DNA of 64,000 bases. Source: Acidimicrobiia bacterium (GTDB taxonomy: Bacteria > Actinomycetota > Acidimicrobiia > Acidimicrobiales > SKKL01). The stretch covers positions 124,001-188,000 of the forward strand of contig JBAYRL010000004.1 of assembly GCA_041676705.1 (NCBI GenBank), in the 5' to 3' direction. Shown here piece after piece: positions 52,708 through 61,689 of this stretch. The first letter of the stretch is position 1; each line of letters starts with the position of its first letter. A program made the translations under genes and the position numbers. The notes under the pieces were generated by a model. That model made no database searches, had not been told where the DNA came from, and was given only the letters and a program-made list of their open reading frames with translations.

Positions 52708-55110
52708 TTAGCCAGCGTTAACAGCTGTTTGTGGCTGAAGCGCATTACCGTTGCCAGCAAGATCACGCACAGAGTTCGCCACCACAGTTATCGACTTCGG
52801 CAAATTGTCTGAAGTCGTAGTGCTGTAACTGTAAGCTTGGAGACCAGTGAGTGGTGAACTGCCGCTTGACGAAACTGCCCAGGTTGAGCCTGCAAGTGCC
52901 ACATTGGCCTTCGTCGTGATGGCTCCTTCTAGAACCCCGGAAATCGTTGGGTTCAAAGCCTCCGAGAACTGCAGCTTAACTGTAACAATTGACTCACCAC
53001 CAGCAGTAGTATCGTCATCCAAATCTGTGATGTCGATCGGACCGTTGGCATCAACTGTAGCAGCGAACATGCCATTAAATGCGCCCGTACTATTTAGTGC
53101 GACCACCAATGCATTGGCGTTAACGGTAGTCAGATTCGGTGCGTTGACACCAATTTCACGTAGAGCGCTGTTTACAGTAATCGTGACTCCAGCTGGATTG
53201 ACAGCACCAGGAACAATTTTCCAATCATTACCGGCTAAGCCAGTGGCGGTGCCTTGCGCCTTGGCAGTAATGGTAATACTTGGATCCGTACCGTGTGTCG
53301 CACCGTTGGTAACTACTTCGAGCGTAGCGAGATCGGCTGGATTTGTACTAGCAACAACTGAATACGTTGCGCTACTCAGCGTCGGCCCTGCCTGATCTTT
53401 GGTAGCAGTGACTTCCAGCTTATTGCTTGTGTTTCCGGCCATGTCCGTAAACTGATCAGCCGCAATGGTTGCGACCTGACCTTCGCCGATGGAAGTGCTG
53501 ACACCCCAAACCAGGTAATGGCCAGTACCGCCAACGGTAACAGGTGTACCGACTCCAGTAAGCGACACAGGAGTGCCGCCAGAGATTGACACGGTTCCGG
53601 TGGTTGCCTTCACCGGTTCGTTGAACACTACCCAGACGTTATTGTTACTAGCCACCGGGCCGGTGAAGGCTTGTAAGGTACCGACTGGCTTCGCGGTATC
53701 GAGGCCAACCGTAGCGGATGTCTGCGCCACCCGTACGCCAACGGCATTCGAAATCGAGTTGCTGACACTGGCCACAACAACATCGTTGATGGCCAGACCA
53801 TTAGGACGAGCAGTGGTGTCCACAGTGACCGTGGCCGTGTTATTCGTGGCATTATAGGTGACACCAGTGACAGATGTCGCACCATTGTTCACACGGTAGT
53901 TTGCCGGGTTAGTCGCATCGTTTGCACCAGCTGGGTTATTCGCAATCACTGGAGCGCTGAACTCCACCGTAAAGGTGGGGCGGCCAGGCTCAGCGGTAAT
54001 TGTTGCTTCCAATGTCGGTGCGGTCAACGCATCAGCGACCGCTTGAATGGTCTCGGAGTCGACTGCGGCAGTACCACCCATCACATAGAGTTTCGACACA
54101 CCGCCAATGTTTGCGCTCAACCATGCTCCTGAAGCGGTCGGCAAAGAGCCCGTCAAAATAATCGGAGCGTATCGAGCGCCGCCGACCTGTGATGCAGCCA
54201 GAGCGTCGGGGAAGTTGGTTCCACGAGCCAAGGTGATCGGGGCAGCAGGACTTGAGGCCGTTAGCCAATCGGCTCCGCCTTCAAGCTCTGTATTACGGAG
54301 CACAGTAGCAAGCTTGGCAGCCGTTTCGAAACGGTCAGCACCAGATACACGCTGAACGGCAATACCCTTAGCAGTAATTGCATCTTCAACCGCCTGAGAA
54401 ACGGCGGCGGTACCACCGAGGATCACAACGCGTTGAATTGCGAGGCTCGTAAGAGCTGTATCGGCATCGGCCGAGAGAGCCGCCGAATCGGTAAGGAGAA
54501 TCGGATGGTGTCCCCTGAATGCCATTGGGCCAGCGGCTAGTGCGTCGGGGTAGTTTGCCCCGGTTGCGACAATGGCAGTGCGGGAGTTTTGGAATTGTCC
54601 AACACCGACTACCGCGTTAGCAGCGGCGGAAATTTTTGCAGCGGTTTCATAACGGTCAGCACCACTAACCCGCTTGACAGTATATCCCTGAGCGGCGATC
54701 TGGTTAGCTACAGCTTCGGAAACCGCCGCTGTGCCACCAACGATGTGAACGGTACTGGTGCTGTTGCCGAAGACGCCCAAAGCGTTTGCAGTGGCCAATG
54801 GCAGACTGTCGCTTGCGGTAAGTAGCAATGGACCGTTGAAGGCCCCTGCAAGGTATGCAGCAGATAAGCCGTCAGGGAAGTTCTCACCTGAGGCGATTAC
54901 GATATTGGGGCGTGGGGTCGTGCCAAAAGTATCCAGAGCTGCTTTGGCAGCTGTGTCATAACGGTCGGCGCCCGCATAACGAGTTGGATCTAGCTGAGCG
55001 ACGGTCACCGCCCCGGCTGGGGATGCGAAGGCGAAGAGCGACGCGATGAGGGCAGCAGCGATCGCCGCTACACCAAATCTTGTCGAGCCTCGCTGTGTGC
55101 GAATACTCAA
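52708..55110 (-). CDS. Probable S-layer protein: three CWB2 repeats plus Ig-like domains
   Basis: 800 residues. Signal peptide about 12-34 (VAAIAAALIASLFAFASPAGA). Three CWB2 repeats fill about 42-375, opening with RYAGADRYDTAAK, RVSGADRYETAAK and RVSGADRFETAAK, each with a SGENFPDGLSAAYLAG-type strand. From about 380 to the end there are Thr/Val/Asn-rich repeats of Ig-like or Big_5 type (FSAPVIANNPAGANDATNP, FNEPVKATTGTV, LQFSEALNPT, each with an AGN ending such as DMAGN, DLAGN). This CWB2-anchor plus Ig-array plan is that of S-layer and other major surface proteins. The start is TTG at 55110, supported by AGGAGG 9 nt upstream. A strong Shine-Dalgarno and strong terminator suggest high expression. 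Confidence 0.88.
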   Translation of the reverse strand: MSIRTQRGSTRFGVAAIAAALIASLFAFASPAGAVTVAQLDPTRYAGADRYDTAAKAALDTFGTTPRPNIVIASGENFPDGLSAAYLAGAFNGPLLLTASDSLPLATANALGVFGNSTSTVHIVGGTAAVSEAVANQIAAQGYTVKRVSGADRYETAAKISAAANAVVGVGQFQNSRTAIVATGANYPDALAAGPMAFRGHHPILLTDSAALSADADTALTSLAIQRVVILGGTAAVSQAVEDAITAKGIAVQRVSGADRFETAAKLATVLRNTELEGGADWLTASSPAAPITLARGTNFPDALAASQVGGARYAPIILTGSLPTASGAWLSANIGGVSKLYVMGGTAAVDSETIQAVADALTAPTLEATITAEPGRPTFTVEFSAPVIANNPAGANDATNPANYRVNNGATSVTGVTYNATNNTATVTVDTTARPNGLAINDVVVASVSNSISNAVGVRVAQTSATVGLDTAKPVGTLQAFTGPVASNNNVWVVFNEPVKATTGTVSISGGTPVSLTGVGTPVTVGGTGHYLVWGVSTSIGEGQVATIAADQFTDMAGNTSNKLEVTATKDQAGPTLSSATYSVVASTNPADLATLEVVTNGATHGTDPSITITAKAQGTATGLAGNDWKIVPGAVNPAGVTITVNSALREIGVNAPNLTTVNANALVVALNSTGAFNGMFAATVDANGPIDITDLDDDTTAGGESIVTVKLQFSEALNPTISGVLEGAITTKANVALAGSTWAVSSSGSSPLTGLQAYSYSTTTSDNLPKSITVVANSVRDLAGNGNALQPQTAVNAG

Positions 55111-55119
55111 GATATTGAG

Positions 55120-55125
55120 CCTCCT
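55120..55125 (-). promoter_or_regulatory. Shine-Dalgarno of the S-layer gene, supporting a TTG start
   Basis: AGGAGG on the minus strand, 9 nt upstream of TTG at 55110. No ATG lies nearby in frame, and the signal peptide follows at once, so TTG initiation is well supported. Confidence 0.8.
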
Positions 55126-55388
55126 AGTAAAGGAATGTCCGAAAATGTCGACACCGGGTACCCGGAGGTCCCGGGCATCGGCTTTCGCGAACTGCGGCCC
55201 AAAAAGACTGGCTCCGCACCTCGCAATAAGTAGTAACCAGGGATCGCCAAAATTTGTGACACATGATTACAACTATGTAACGAGGCTAGGGGCACCCAGG
55301 CCACGTCGCAAGAACCATCGGCAAAAAAGTGCCCCTCATAAGGCTTTCGACCGGTAGCTAGGCCGCTTCTTCTCGTAGTGATCAGTAA
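55126..55388 (-). promoter_or_regulatory. Upstream region of the S-layer gene
   Basis: No gene. It has a 12-bp palindrome CCGGGTACCCGG at 55154-55165, just upstream of the ribosome site, within a longer GC-rich fold, and an AT-rich stretch near 55245-55280 where a promoter could lie. No consensus promoter can be fixed by eye. Confidence 0.4.
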
Positions 55389-58094
55389 TTAGTTGGTGAT
55401 GAGGCCGTCGAGGTGCCAGGAGATGGCGTCGTCGTTGAAGGTTCCAGCGTTGTTGGTGGCAATATCGGCGCTGAAACCACCCCGGCCAGCGGGAATGTTC
55501 CATGTGCCACCCACCGCAGTGGCTTCACCCCGTAGCTTCCAAGTTCCACTACTAAGCACGGCCTCACCCTTTAGCTGGCCAGAGACAACCCCAGCAGCGG
55601 TGTTGATGCTCCAACTACCCGTAAAGGTGTGCGTGGCAGCCAAACTTGGTGTGGGCGGGGGTATGCCCGGCACCGCAGCCGGCACGGAACCCCTGGTGAG
55701 CTTGATCGATATCGAAGCTTGGGTAACTGTTTCAGTTTCACCTCTAGAAGTGATGGTTGGTGCGGGAGATTGCACTAGGGGGTTTGGCGTAGAAAATGTC
55801 CAACTAGTGGTGCCGTTGGCTGGGCTTTGGGCATCGGAAGGTTCGCCTGAGGAACTGGTCGGGCCAGCCAGCTCGATCGGGCCATCGAGGCGATAGGTGT
55901 TGTTCTCGCTTGGATTTACCCGCTGGGTTTGATTGGAAGGCGTAGCGCGCCCAGCCAAGCTGATACCGCTAATGCTTAATCCGTCATTTCCGCCATCAGA
56001 CAAGGCCATACACACCGGAGCACCCACACCGGCTGAGCGCTGCACGGTTGGCGAATCGGTGACATACCGTTTCGCGGCCATCACATCGAAGCTCAAGAGC
56101 GGCACCGCACTTGTGCCACCCGGATGGACAACAAACCACCGCAAATCTTCATAACTACCTCGAGGCGCACAGAACCAACTGGGGGTATCAGGCGCTGGAG
56201 TAGGTGTTGGGCTTGATGAAACATCAAACACCGGTGACATATCTATATAAGTAAGGAAACCACCGCTCAACTTGGGTGCTAGGCCAACTTTGGCACCCGT
56301 GGCCGTAGTGGCTGGAACACTGCCACCCACCAAGTTAGAAACCGCCAAGGCCGTGGCGTTGTTTATTACCGCTTCCCCACCAACCAACACCGCGAAACCA
56401 AGGTTCAAACAACCCGCCTGACTAGTGGCGCTGGAACACCAGGTTTCATTGGGGCTGAACACCTCGCTTAAGAACTGGCCCACACCGGCAGGCATCGTAT
56501 TGGTGGTGGCCGACGTATTGCCCCCAGCACTGCTTGAACCCGAGGCTGGCACCAAAATAATCGGTACTGCCTCATGCCCTGGTTGGCCAGCCGTACTGCC
56601 ACGAGCAGGGCTTTGGCTTGGCACAATGCCATTGGTGGGGGCCAAGGCACGCATAGGGGCCGATACCGCATTCGGGTTAGCCGCCAACACCGCACCATTT
56701 AACGAAGCACAAAGCGGACCAGCGCCTAACGCGTCGGGCCAGCCTTTCGCGCCAGCACCTTCGCCCGACGAAGCCGCGAAACAAACCATCGAGTTGGTAA
56801 AACTGGCGTCACTAGGCGTTCCGGCACCGCCCGAGCTGCCTGAGCCTGAACCGCCGCCACTTTGGCTTCCACCGGAACCGGAGCCTGAACCGTTACTATC
56901 GGTCGGCGTGGCTGGCCACCAGCCACCAAAATGTTTGGCCATAGCCACCGAGGTTTCATAGCGGGTAGCACCCGATACTCGAATGACGCGCGCACCAGTT
57001 AGGGCCACCGCTTCGGACACCACTTGCTCGGAAACACGAGCTGTTCCGCCCAACACCACAATGTTGTCGATTTGGGTGGTCTCTAGAGCCAAAGCCGTGT
57101 CGGAAGGCAAGCTCTCTTCCCCGTTGTGTAACAAAATTGGGGTTTGCCAGAAACTTGTCCACCACCCGGCTGCCAAAGCGTCGGCACCCACCATGCCATC
57201 GGTGAGAACCACCGTGCGGCCAAGCAGTTCGCACTCAGTGGCACTGGCACGATATTCAATAACCGAGTTGGCGTAGAAACCCATTTTGGTACTGGACGTA
57301 GTTGCATTGGGGCTAACACAACCCGCGGTGTTGGTAGGTACGGGGGCGGTGCCCAAGCTTTTAGTAATCGCTGAGGCGGTGGCAAAGCGGTTAGGGCCAC
57401 TAACCCGAAACACCTCGGGCACGCCAAGTGAAACCAGCTCGGCTTCAACCGAAGCAGAAACGGCGGCCGTGCCACCCACCACAATGGCCTGCCAAGCGTT
57501 TTGGCAGCCGCCACTCACCAGGTCGCGCACCGCCAGATTCGCGGCCGGGCTTAACAGTGTGGCCCCTTCACGCGCCGAAGTGGTCACGATGATGGGGGCG
57601 TTGTCGGTATCGACCTTGGCGAAACCACCAATCGGGTCGAACAGCGGGTCGGCAGCAGCGCTGCGCTGCAGATATGGTTCGCTAGATTTTCCGGTGGGGT
57701 CAGAAAGCGCCGAAGCGGCTAGAGCGTCAGCCGGGTTGTCACCCGCCACCACCATCAATGACCGGGGACAAGTAGCCGCACCCCACCAACTACGGTTCTG
57801 GCTTAGGTTGATGGCACCGGAGCTTTGGCGAGCGGGAGTTTCAAACGGAAAACCGCCTGTGCCCCTAAGCGCTAAAGATAATGCCAGGCTGGTTGAATAG
57901 CGATCAGCACCAAAGAAACGAATAGCGTTGGCATAACCAGCCATCTTGGGGCTGACCGTAGGGCTAGCGGGCCAAAATTCGGGGTTAGGGGCGTTGTCGG
58001 TTTCGGCCGCGGCGGCGATTCCACCGAATGCCAAGCCCAACATTGCTAAAGCTGCCCCCAGAACCGTTGCTACCACCCGAGCCAATTTCCCCAT
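55389..58094 (-). CDS. Exported 901-residue protein with three insertion-rich CWB2 repeats
   Basis: Signal peptide about 5-30 (VVATVLGAALAMLGLAFGGIAAAA). Three expanded CWB2 modules: opening RFFGADRYSTSLA with VAGDNPADALAAS; RVSGPNRFATASA with VVLTDGMVGADALAAGWW; RVSGATRYETSVA with GWPDALGAGPLC. Each carries long insertions, including a Gly/Ser run (about 420-440), several extra cysteines and conserved GG turns (IVVGGTAAVS, VVLGGTARVS, LVGGEAVIN). The last 250 residues are beta-rich, with a final module THTFTGSWSINTAAGVVSGQ and a W/G pattern ending HLDGLITN. Pairing of extra cysteines may stabilise the modules outside the cell. Function unknown; surface or appendage protein. Confidence 0.85.
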   Translation of the reverse strand: MGKLARVVATVLGAALAMLGLAFGGIAAAAETDNAPNPEFWPASPTVSPKMAGYANAIRFFGADRYSTSLALSLALRGTGGFPFETPARQSSGAINLSQNRSWWGAATCPRSLMVVAGDNPADALAASALSDPTGKSSEPYLQRSAAADPLFDPIGGFAKVDTDNAPIIVTTSAREGATLLSPAANLAVRDLVSGGCQNAWQAIVVGGTAAVSASVEAELVSLGVPEVFRVSGPNRFATASAITKSLGTAPVPTNTAGCVSPNATTSSTKMGFYANSVIEYRASATECELLGRTVVLTDGMVGADALAAGWWTSFWQTPILLHNGEESLPSDTALALETTQIDNIVVLGGTARVSEQVVSEAVALTGARVIRVSGATRYETSVAMAKHFGGWWPATPTDSNGSGSGSGGSQSGGGSGSGSSGGAGTPSDASFTNSMVCFAASSGEGAGAKGWPDALGAGPLCASLNGAVLAANPNAVSAPMRALAPTNGIVPSQSPARGSTAGQPGHEAVPIILVPASGSSSAGGNTSATTNTMPAGVGQFLSEVFSPNETWCSSATSQAGCLNLGFAVLVGGEAVINNATALAVSNLVGGSVPATTATGAKVGLAPKLSGGFLTYIDMSPVFDVSSSPTPTPAPDTPSWFCAPRGSYEDLRWFVVHPGGTSAVPLLSFDVMAAKRYVTDSPTVQRSAGVGAPVCMALSDGGNDGLSISGISLAGRATPSNQTQRVNPSENNTYRLDGPIELAGPTSSSGEPSDAQSPANGTTSWTFSTPNPLVQSPAPTITSRGETETVTQASISIKLTRGSVPAAVPGIPPPTPSLAATHTFTGSWSINTAAGVVSGQLKGEAVLSSGTWKLRGEATAVGGTWNIPAGRGGFSADIATNNAGTFNDDAISWHLDGLITN

Positions 58095-58199
58095 GGCACG
58101 AAACTAGCCCGCCGGTAAACACCATGCCCGACACGCCAGCCAAGCACTCACGCTAGATCAAACTAATTACCACGGCTTGACCTCGTAGTGCGATGCAGC

Positions 58200-59498
58200 C
58201 TACTCAGGGGTCGAACCTGGTTGCCCCATCACATTTTGCCATAGACGGTCTATCGGCATCACATGTAGGCGATCTTCAAAGGTATAAGAACGACTGCCCG
58301 TACTGAGCGCTACGCCGGCGATAAAACGATCACCAACCAAATCACGCAAATGCCGCAAGGCGTTGAACTCTTGGCCCGCGACTCGTTCATTAGCCTTGAT
58401 TTCGAAGGCCAAAACCCCACCATCACCAAATTCGATCACCAAGTCGACCTCGTAATCATCTACCCGCCAGTGGCCCAGAGTCACCTCGTCATCAAGCCAA
58501 GAGGCCTGCTTGCGCAGTTCACCCACCACAAAGGTTTCCAGCAAATGTCCAAATTCAGATAGAAAGGTTGGGTCGAGAGTGGCCAACTTCTTGGCATTTG
58601 AACCCAACAGCCACGCCGCCAAACCAGAATCAATAATGTGAATTTTGGGTTGCCTGCCAACTCGCGAACGAAGCCTCTTCCCCCATGCGGGTAGCTGCGC
58701 CACCAGGATAAGATCTTCTAGCAGGCGAATGTAATCATCAATCGTTTCTCGATGAGCGCCTAAACCATCGGCCAGAGCCGAAACATTAAGAACCTGTGCC
58801 GTTTGACCGGCAAGCCGATTCAAGACGTCGCGCAACACTTGACGCTGGCGGACGTTGGCCAGCTCAACCGCATCTCGCTCAACACTGAGGCGTACATAAT
58901 CGGCAAACCAACGTGAACGTGCCGCGCCCGAACGACGAATAGCCAGCGGAAAACCGCCTGCCATGACCTTGTCTATATATTCTTGGCGCTGAGTGCCTGA
59001 AGACGGATACGCCGCCACCGCAGCCGAGGCATCGGATCGAAGAGCGGCCAGGAAATCTTCGTGAACCCCGGTAATTTCGCCCTGTGACAATGGCAGGATT
59101 GAGAGCACGTGGATGCGCCCAGTGAGGGCCTGGGCCGTACGGGGAATGGCGTCATGTCGCGTGGAACCAGTTAAAACAACTGTGCCTGGCTGAGTACCTT
59201 CCCGATTCAGCCGGGCTTTAATGGCATCAAGAATTAACAAAGCCTTTTGGTATTCATCAATGCACACCGGAGCAGGTCCGCTAACGGCCAGGGTGGGATT
59301 AGCAACGGCCGCTTCAAGCACAGCTGGATCGTCAAGGTCGAGCACCTCAACTTCGTGATGGTCAGCAAAGGCACGAAGCAAAGTGGTTTTACCAACCGAA
59401 CGAGGTCCATGTAGAGCGACCACGGCCTCGTCTTGAACCCGCTCGTTCAATACCTTCAACAATCTTCGTTCTACGGTGCTTTCCGGCATAAGAACCAT
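58200..59498 (-). CDS. AAA_14/DUF4143 ATPase
   Basis: 432 residues. An ATPase domain with Walker A ALHGPRSVGKTTLLRAF (about 28-44), Walker B VCIDEYQKA and sensor VVLTGSTRHDAIPRTAQALTGRI. Then YIDKVMAGGFPLAIRR, the helical linker and the DUF4143 domain with HIIDSGLAAWLLGSNAKK, ELRKQASW and the nuclease-fold run EVDLVIEFGDGGVLAFEIKA, where D/E/K residues match a PD-(D/E)XK-like core. Such proteins are widespread and poorly understood; a role in stress or genome defence is suspected. Four 23-bp repeats lie directly upstream. The start may be 59498 or the ATG at 59489. Confidence 0.85.
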   Translation of the reverse strand: MVLMPESTVERRLLKVLNERVQDEAVVALHGPRSVGKTTLLRAFADHHEVEVLDLDDPAVLEAAVANPTLAVSGPAPVCIDEYQKALLILDAIKARLNREGTQPGTVVLTGSTRHDAIPRTAQALTGRIHVLSILPLSQGEITGVHEDFLAALRSDASAAVAAYPSSGTQRQEYIDKVMAGGFPLAIRRSGAARSRWFADYVRLSVERDAVELANVRQRQVLRDVLNRLAGQTAQVLNVSALADGLGAHRETIDDYIRLLEDLILVAQLPAWGKRLRSRVGRQPKIHIIDSGLAAWLLGSNAKKLATLDPTFLSEFGHLLETFVVGELRKQASWLDDEVTLGHWRVDDYEVDLVIEFGDGGVLAFEIKANERVAGQEFNALRHLRDLVGDRFIAGVALSTGSRSYTFEDRLHVMPIDRLWQNVMGQPGSTPE

Positions 59499-59522
59499 GG
59501 TGAAACTGTAGCCCGCGCAGCT

Positions 59523-59616
59523 CCTAACCGTACTTTTTGAGCCATCCTAACCGTAAATTTTGAGCGGTTCTATCCGTAAATTTTGAGCGAGGCTAACCGT
59601 AAAACATGAAACAGCC
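59523..59616. repeat. Iteron-like array of four units upstream of the DUF4143 ATPase gene
   Basis: Units of 23-24 bp at 59523-59545, 59546-59569, 59570-59592 and 59593-59616, core CTAACCGTAAATTTTGAGC; units 2 and 3 are nearly identical, 1 and 4 diverged. Spacing is close to two helical turns, so proteins could bind on one face. They end 24 bp before the gene start on the minus strand and fill most of the gap to the sigma gene. Confidence 0.8.
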
Positions 59617-59653
59617 ATCGAGCCATCGCCCACGCAGCAAGAACTGGTTAGAT

Positions 59654-61534
59654 CTAGCGGTTAAGGGCGAGCTTGAGTGAACCCGTGGCAGGGCTCCAAG
59701 TGCCGCTGAAAGTGCCGCTATTGGCTAGAGCCACAGTATTAGAACTGGTTGACGAGAACTGACCGTTAAAGCTAACCGCACCCCACGGCGCATCGGCCAG
59801 GGGTTGAGCATGTCCTGCAAGGCGAACGGTTACCGTTTCGCCATCGGCCAGGGCCAAGGTAATGTTGGCCGACATACGTTTTGGTACGAGTTCGGCCGCT
59901 GAATCGCCATAGCCGACCACCTCTTCCGCCTCGGCATTAGCGTCGTCACCACTGTTCTTGGCTTCAACGTCGCCCGATTTAGCTTCGGCATCACCATTCG
60001 TTGCGCCATTACCGGGCAGCGTAGGCCACTCGGGTAATTCGAAACGTGCAGTTAGGTTGGCGCTAGTAGCCACCCCTTGCACCACCAGCTGTACCGAACC
60101 GCCAACATCAAGGCGAGGCCCGGCGGGAGTGACCCGTAATCCGCTAGCTTCGATCGACCCCCCAAAGCGTTCCACCGGTACGGCAATAACGTTGCCGTTA
60201 TCGGCAGGTGGTGTGGGCTCGGTGTCTGACTTGTTGGCACCTGAGTTACCATCACTTGGCTGGGTGGCACCGACATTCGGCAGTGCAACCACCCCACCGC
60301 GACGCCGATTGGTCTTTGATGATTCAAGCTCTCTAGCATCACCGATATTGGCCTCTTGGCCCGACCCGGCATCGACCTCACCGCCAGAACCGCTGGTACC
60401 ACTGGCATCATTCGCCGCAACGCCAGCACCATTGCTTTCGGAAGACGCATTGCCGGTACCAGGCTCTTCGCCCGAGGCATTGTGGTTGGAGCCACCACTG
60501 GCAGCGTCGGCCACGACCGGGGCTGGGCGGGTAACACGATCGACAATTTGTGGGCCAGCAGTGGGCACAGCCACCGCCACTGCCAAACCAACCCCCAAAG
60601 CGGCTTTCGAAAACAAAGGAGTGGCAACGGCAGCTGTTGTGGCAGCAGCTCCACTTGCCACGGCACCACTAGTAGCCACGCCCGAGGCAATTGCTCCACT
60701 AACTCCGCTGGCCATAGTCCCCGCGGCAGCACCGCCTAGGGCTGAACTTCCGGCTGCTGAAACTCCAGCGCCAGCAGCCGCACCTGACGCGGCAGCTCCA
60801 GCGGCACCCGCTGCCCCGGCCGCACCAACAGCACTGGTTCCCCCAACGGCAGAATCAGAGAGCGAATGGGCATGATCGACCAAAGAATCGGCCGACGACT
60901 GTGCTTGAATAGCAGCCGCTGCTTCACGTTCACCACGACGCACCAAACCAACCATGAACACCGGGAAGGCGGCCACGCCGCGCATCATGGCTCGCGCAGC
61001 GTTGCGAGCCCGTGAAACCCTAGCTCTAGCGTTTTGTTCGGTTACGCCTGCTACGGCGGCCACTTCTTCGTATTCGAGACCCTCAACGAAACGCAACATC
61101 AGCGCCTCTTGATAGTTGGGCGGCAGCGAAGCCAACGCTTCGTTCACCCCGGCGTCATCGATATCTAAGCCGAGTTCGTTCTCGACACCTGGTGCCAAAT
61201 CGACCACATGAGGATCGGCCACCACCCGGTCGAACTTATCGGCCTCACGACGGCGACGGTTGCCCTCATCGGCACAGACGTTCTCCATAATGCGATGCAG
61301 CCAAGGCCCAACCTTATAATCGCCGCTAAATTTTGGTAGGCCCCGATAAGCCCTCAAAAAGGTTTCTTGCAACGCATCTTCAGCCGCGCCAGGGTCGTTC
61401 AAACGACGCAAAGCATGACCATAAAGCGGGGAACGGTAGGAATTCACTAAGTCGGTGAAAGCCGCGTCATCACCATCTTGGGTGAGTTCCACCAATTCAC
61501 GTTCGCTAAGGCGGCTGTAATCAATTATTGCCAT
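59654..61534 (-). CDS. ECF sigma factor fused to a membrane segment and exported-type C-terminal domain
   Basis: 626 residues, about three times the normal ECF length. Sigma region 2 covers about 25-95 (FTDLVNSYRSPLYGHALRRL, DALQETFLRAYRGLPKFSG, PWLHRIMENVCADE) and region 4 about 130-185 (ALASLPPNYQEALMLRFVEGL, YEEVAAVAGVTEQNARARVSRARN). From about 200 an Ala/Gly/Ser-rich stretch leads to a hydrophobic segment at 308-325 (LGVGLAVAVAVPTAG). Beyond it are Ser/Asn/Gly-rich linkers and a beta-rich final domain with GSVQLVVQGVATSANLTARF and SGTFSGTWSPATGSLKLALN. No separate anti-sigma gene is near, so the tail may be a built-in regulator or sensor. The ATG at 61534 suits ECF N-termini. Confidence 0.88.
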   Translation of the reverse strand: MAIIDYSRLSERELVELTQDGDDAAFTDLVNSYRSPLYGHALRRLNDPGAAEDALQETFLRAYRGLPKFSGDYKVGPWLHRIMENVCADEGNRRRREADKFDRVVADPHVVDLAPGVENELGLDIDDAGVNEALASLPPNYQEALMLRFVEGLEYEEVAAVAGVTEQNARARVSRARNAARAMMRGVAAFPVFMVGLVRRGEREAAAAIQAQSSADSLVDHAHSLSDSAVGGTSAVGAAGAAGAAGAAASGAAAGAGVSAAGSSALGGAAAGTMASGVSGAIASGVATSGAVASGAAATTAAVATPLFSKAALGVGLAVAVAVPTAGPQIVDRVTRPAPVVADAASGGSNHNASGEEPGTGNASSESNGAGVAANDASGTSGSGGEVDAGSGQEANIGDARELESSKTNRRRGGVVALPNVGATQPSDGNSGANKSDTEPTPPADNGNVIAVPVERFGGSIEASGLRVTPAGPRLDVGGSVQLVVQGVATSANLTARFELPEWPTLPGNGATNGDAEAKSGDVEAKNSGDDANAEAEEVVGYGDSAAELVPKRMSANITLALADGETVTVRLAGHAQPLADAPWGAVSFNGQFSSTSSNTVALANSGTFSGTWSPATGSLKLALNR

Positions 61535-61689
61535 GAATTAACCCCAGTCCAACCAACACCGCAACGATGTTTGTTAGATCGAACGATCTTACCGCGCATC
61601 CATAAGGCATGCACGTAGCGCCGAGATGGCCGCCTATCGCTCGGCCCAAGGCCTTCACGGACGTGGCTACGCCGAAGCGTTTTGTGTGC

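Noticed and set aside
59523..59616. CRISPR array
   Set aside because: Four direct repeats without spacers and without cas genes; they are contiguous, iteron-like units.
59958..60875. 305-codon open frame antisense to the sigma factor gene
   Set aside because: Mirror of the Ala/Gly/Ser-rich region; the minus strand has clear sigma motifs and the antisense translation is low complexity.
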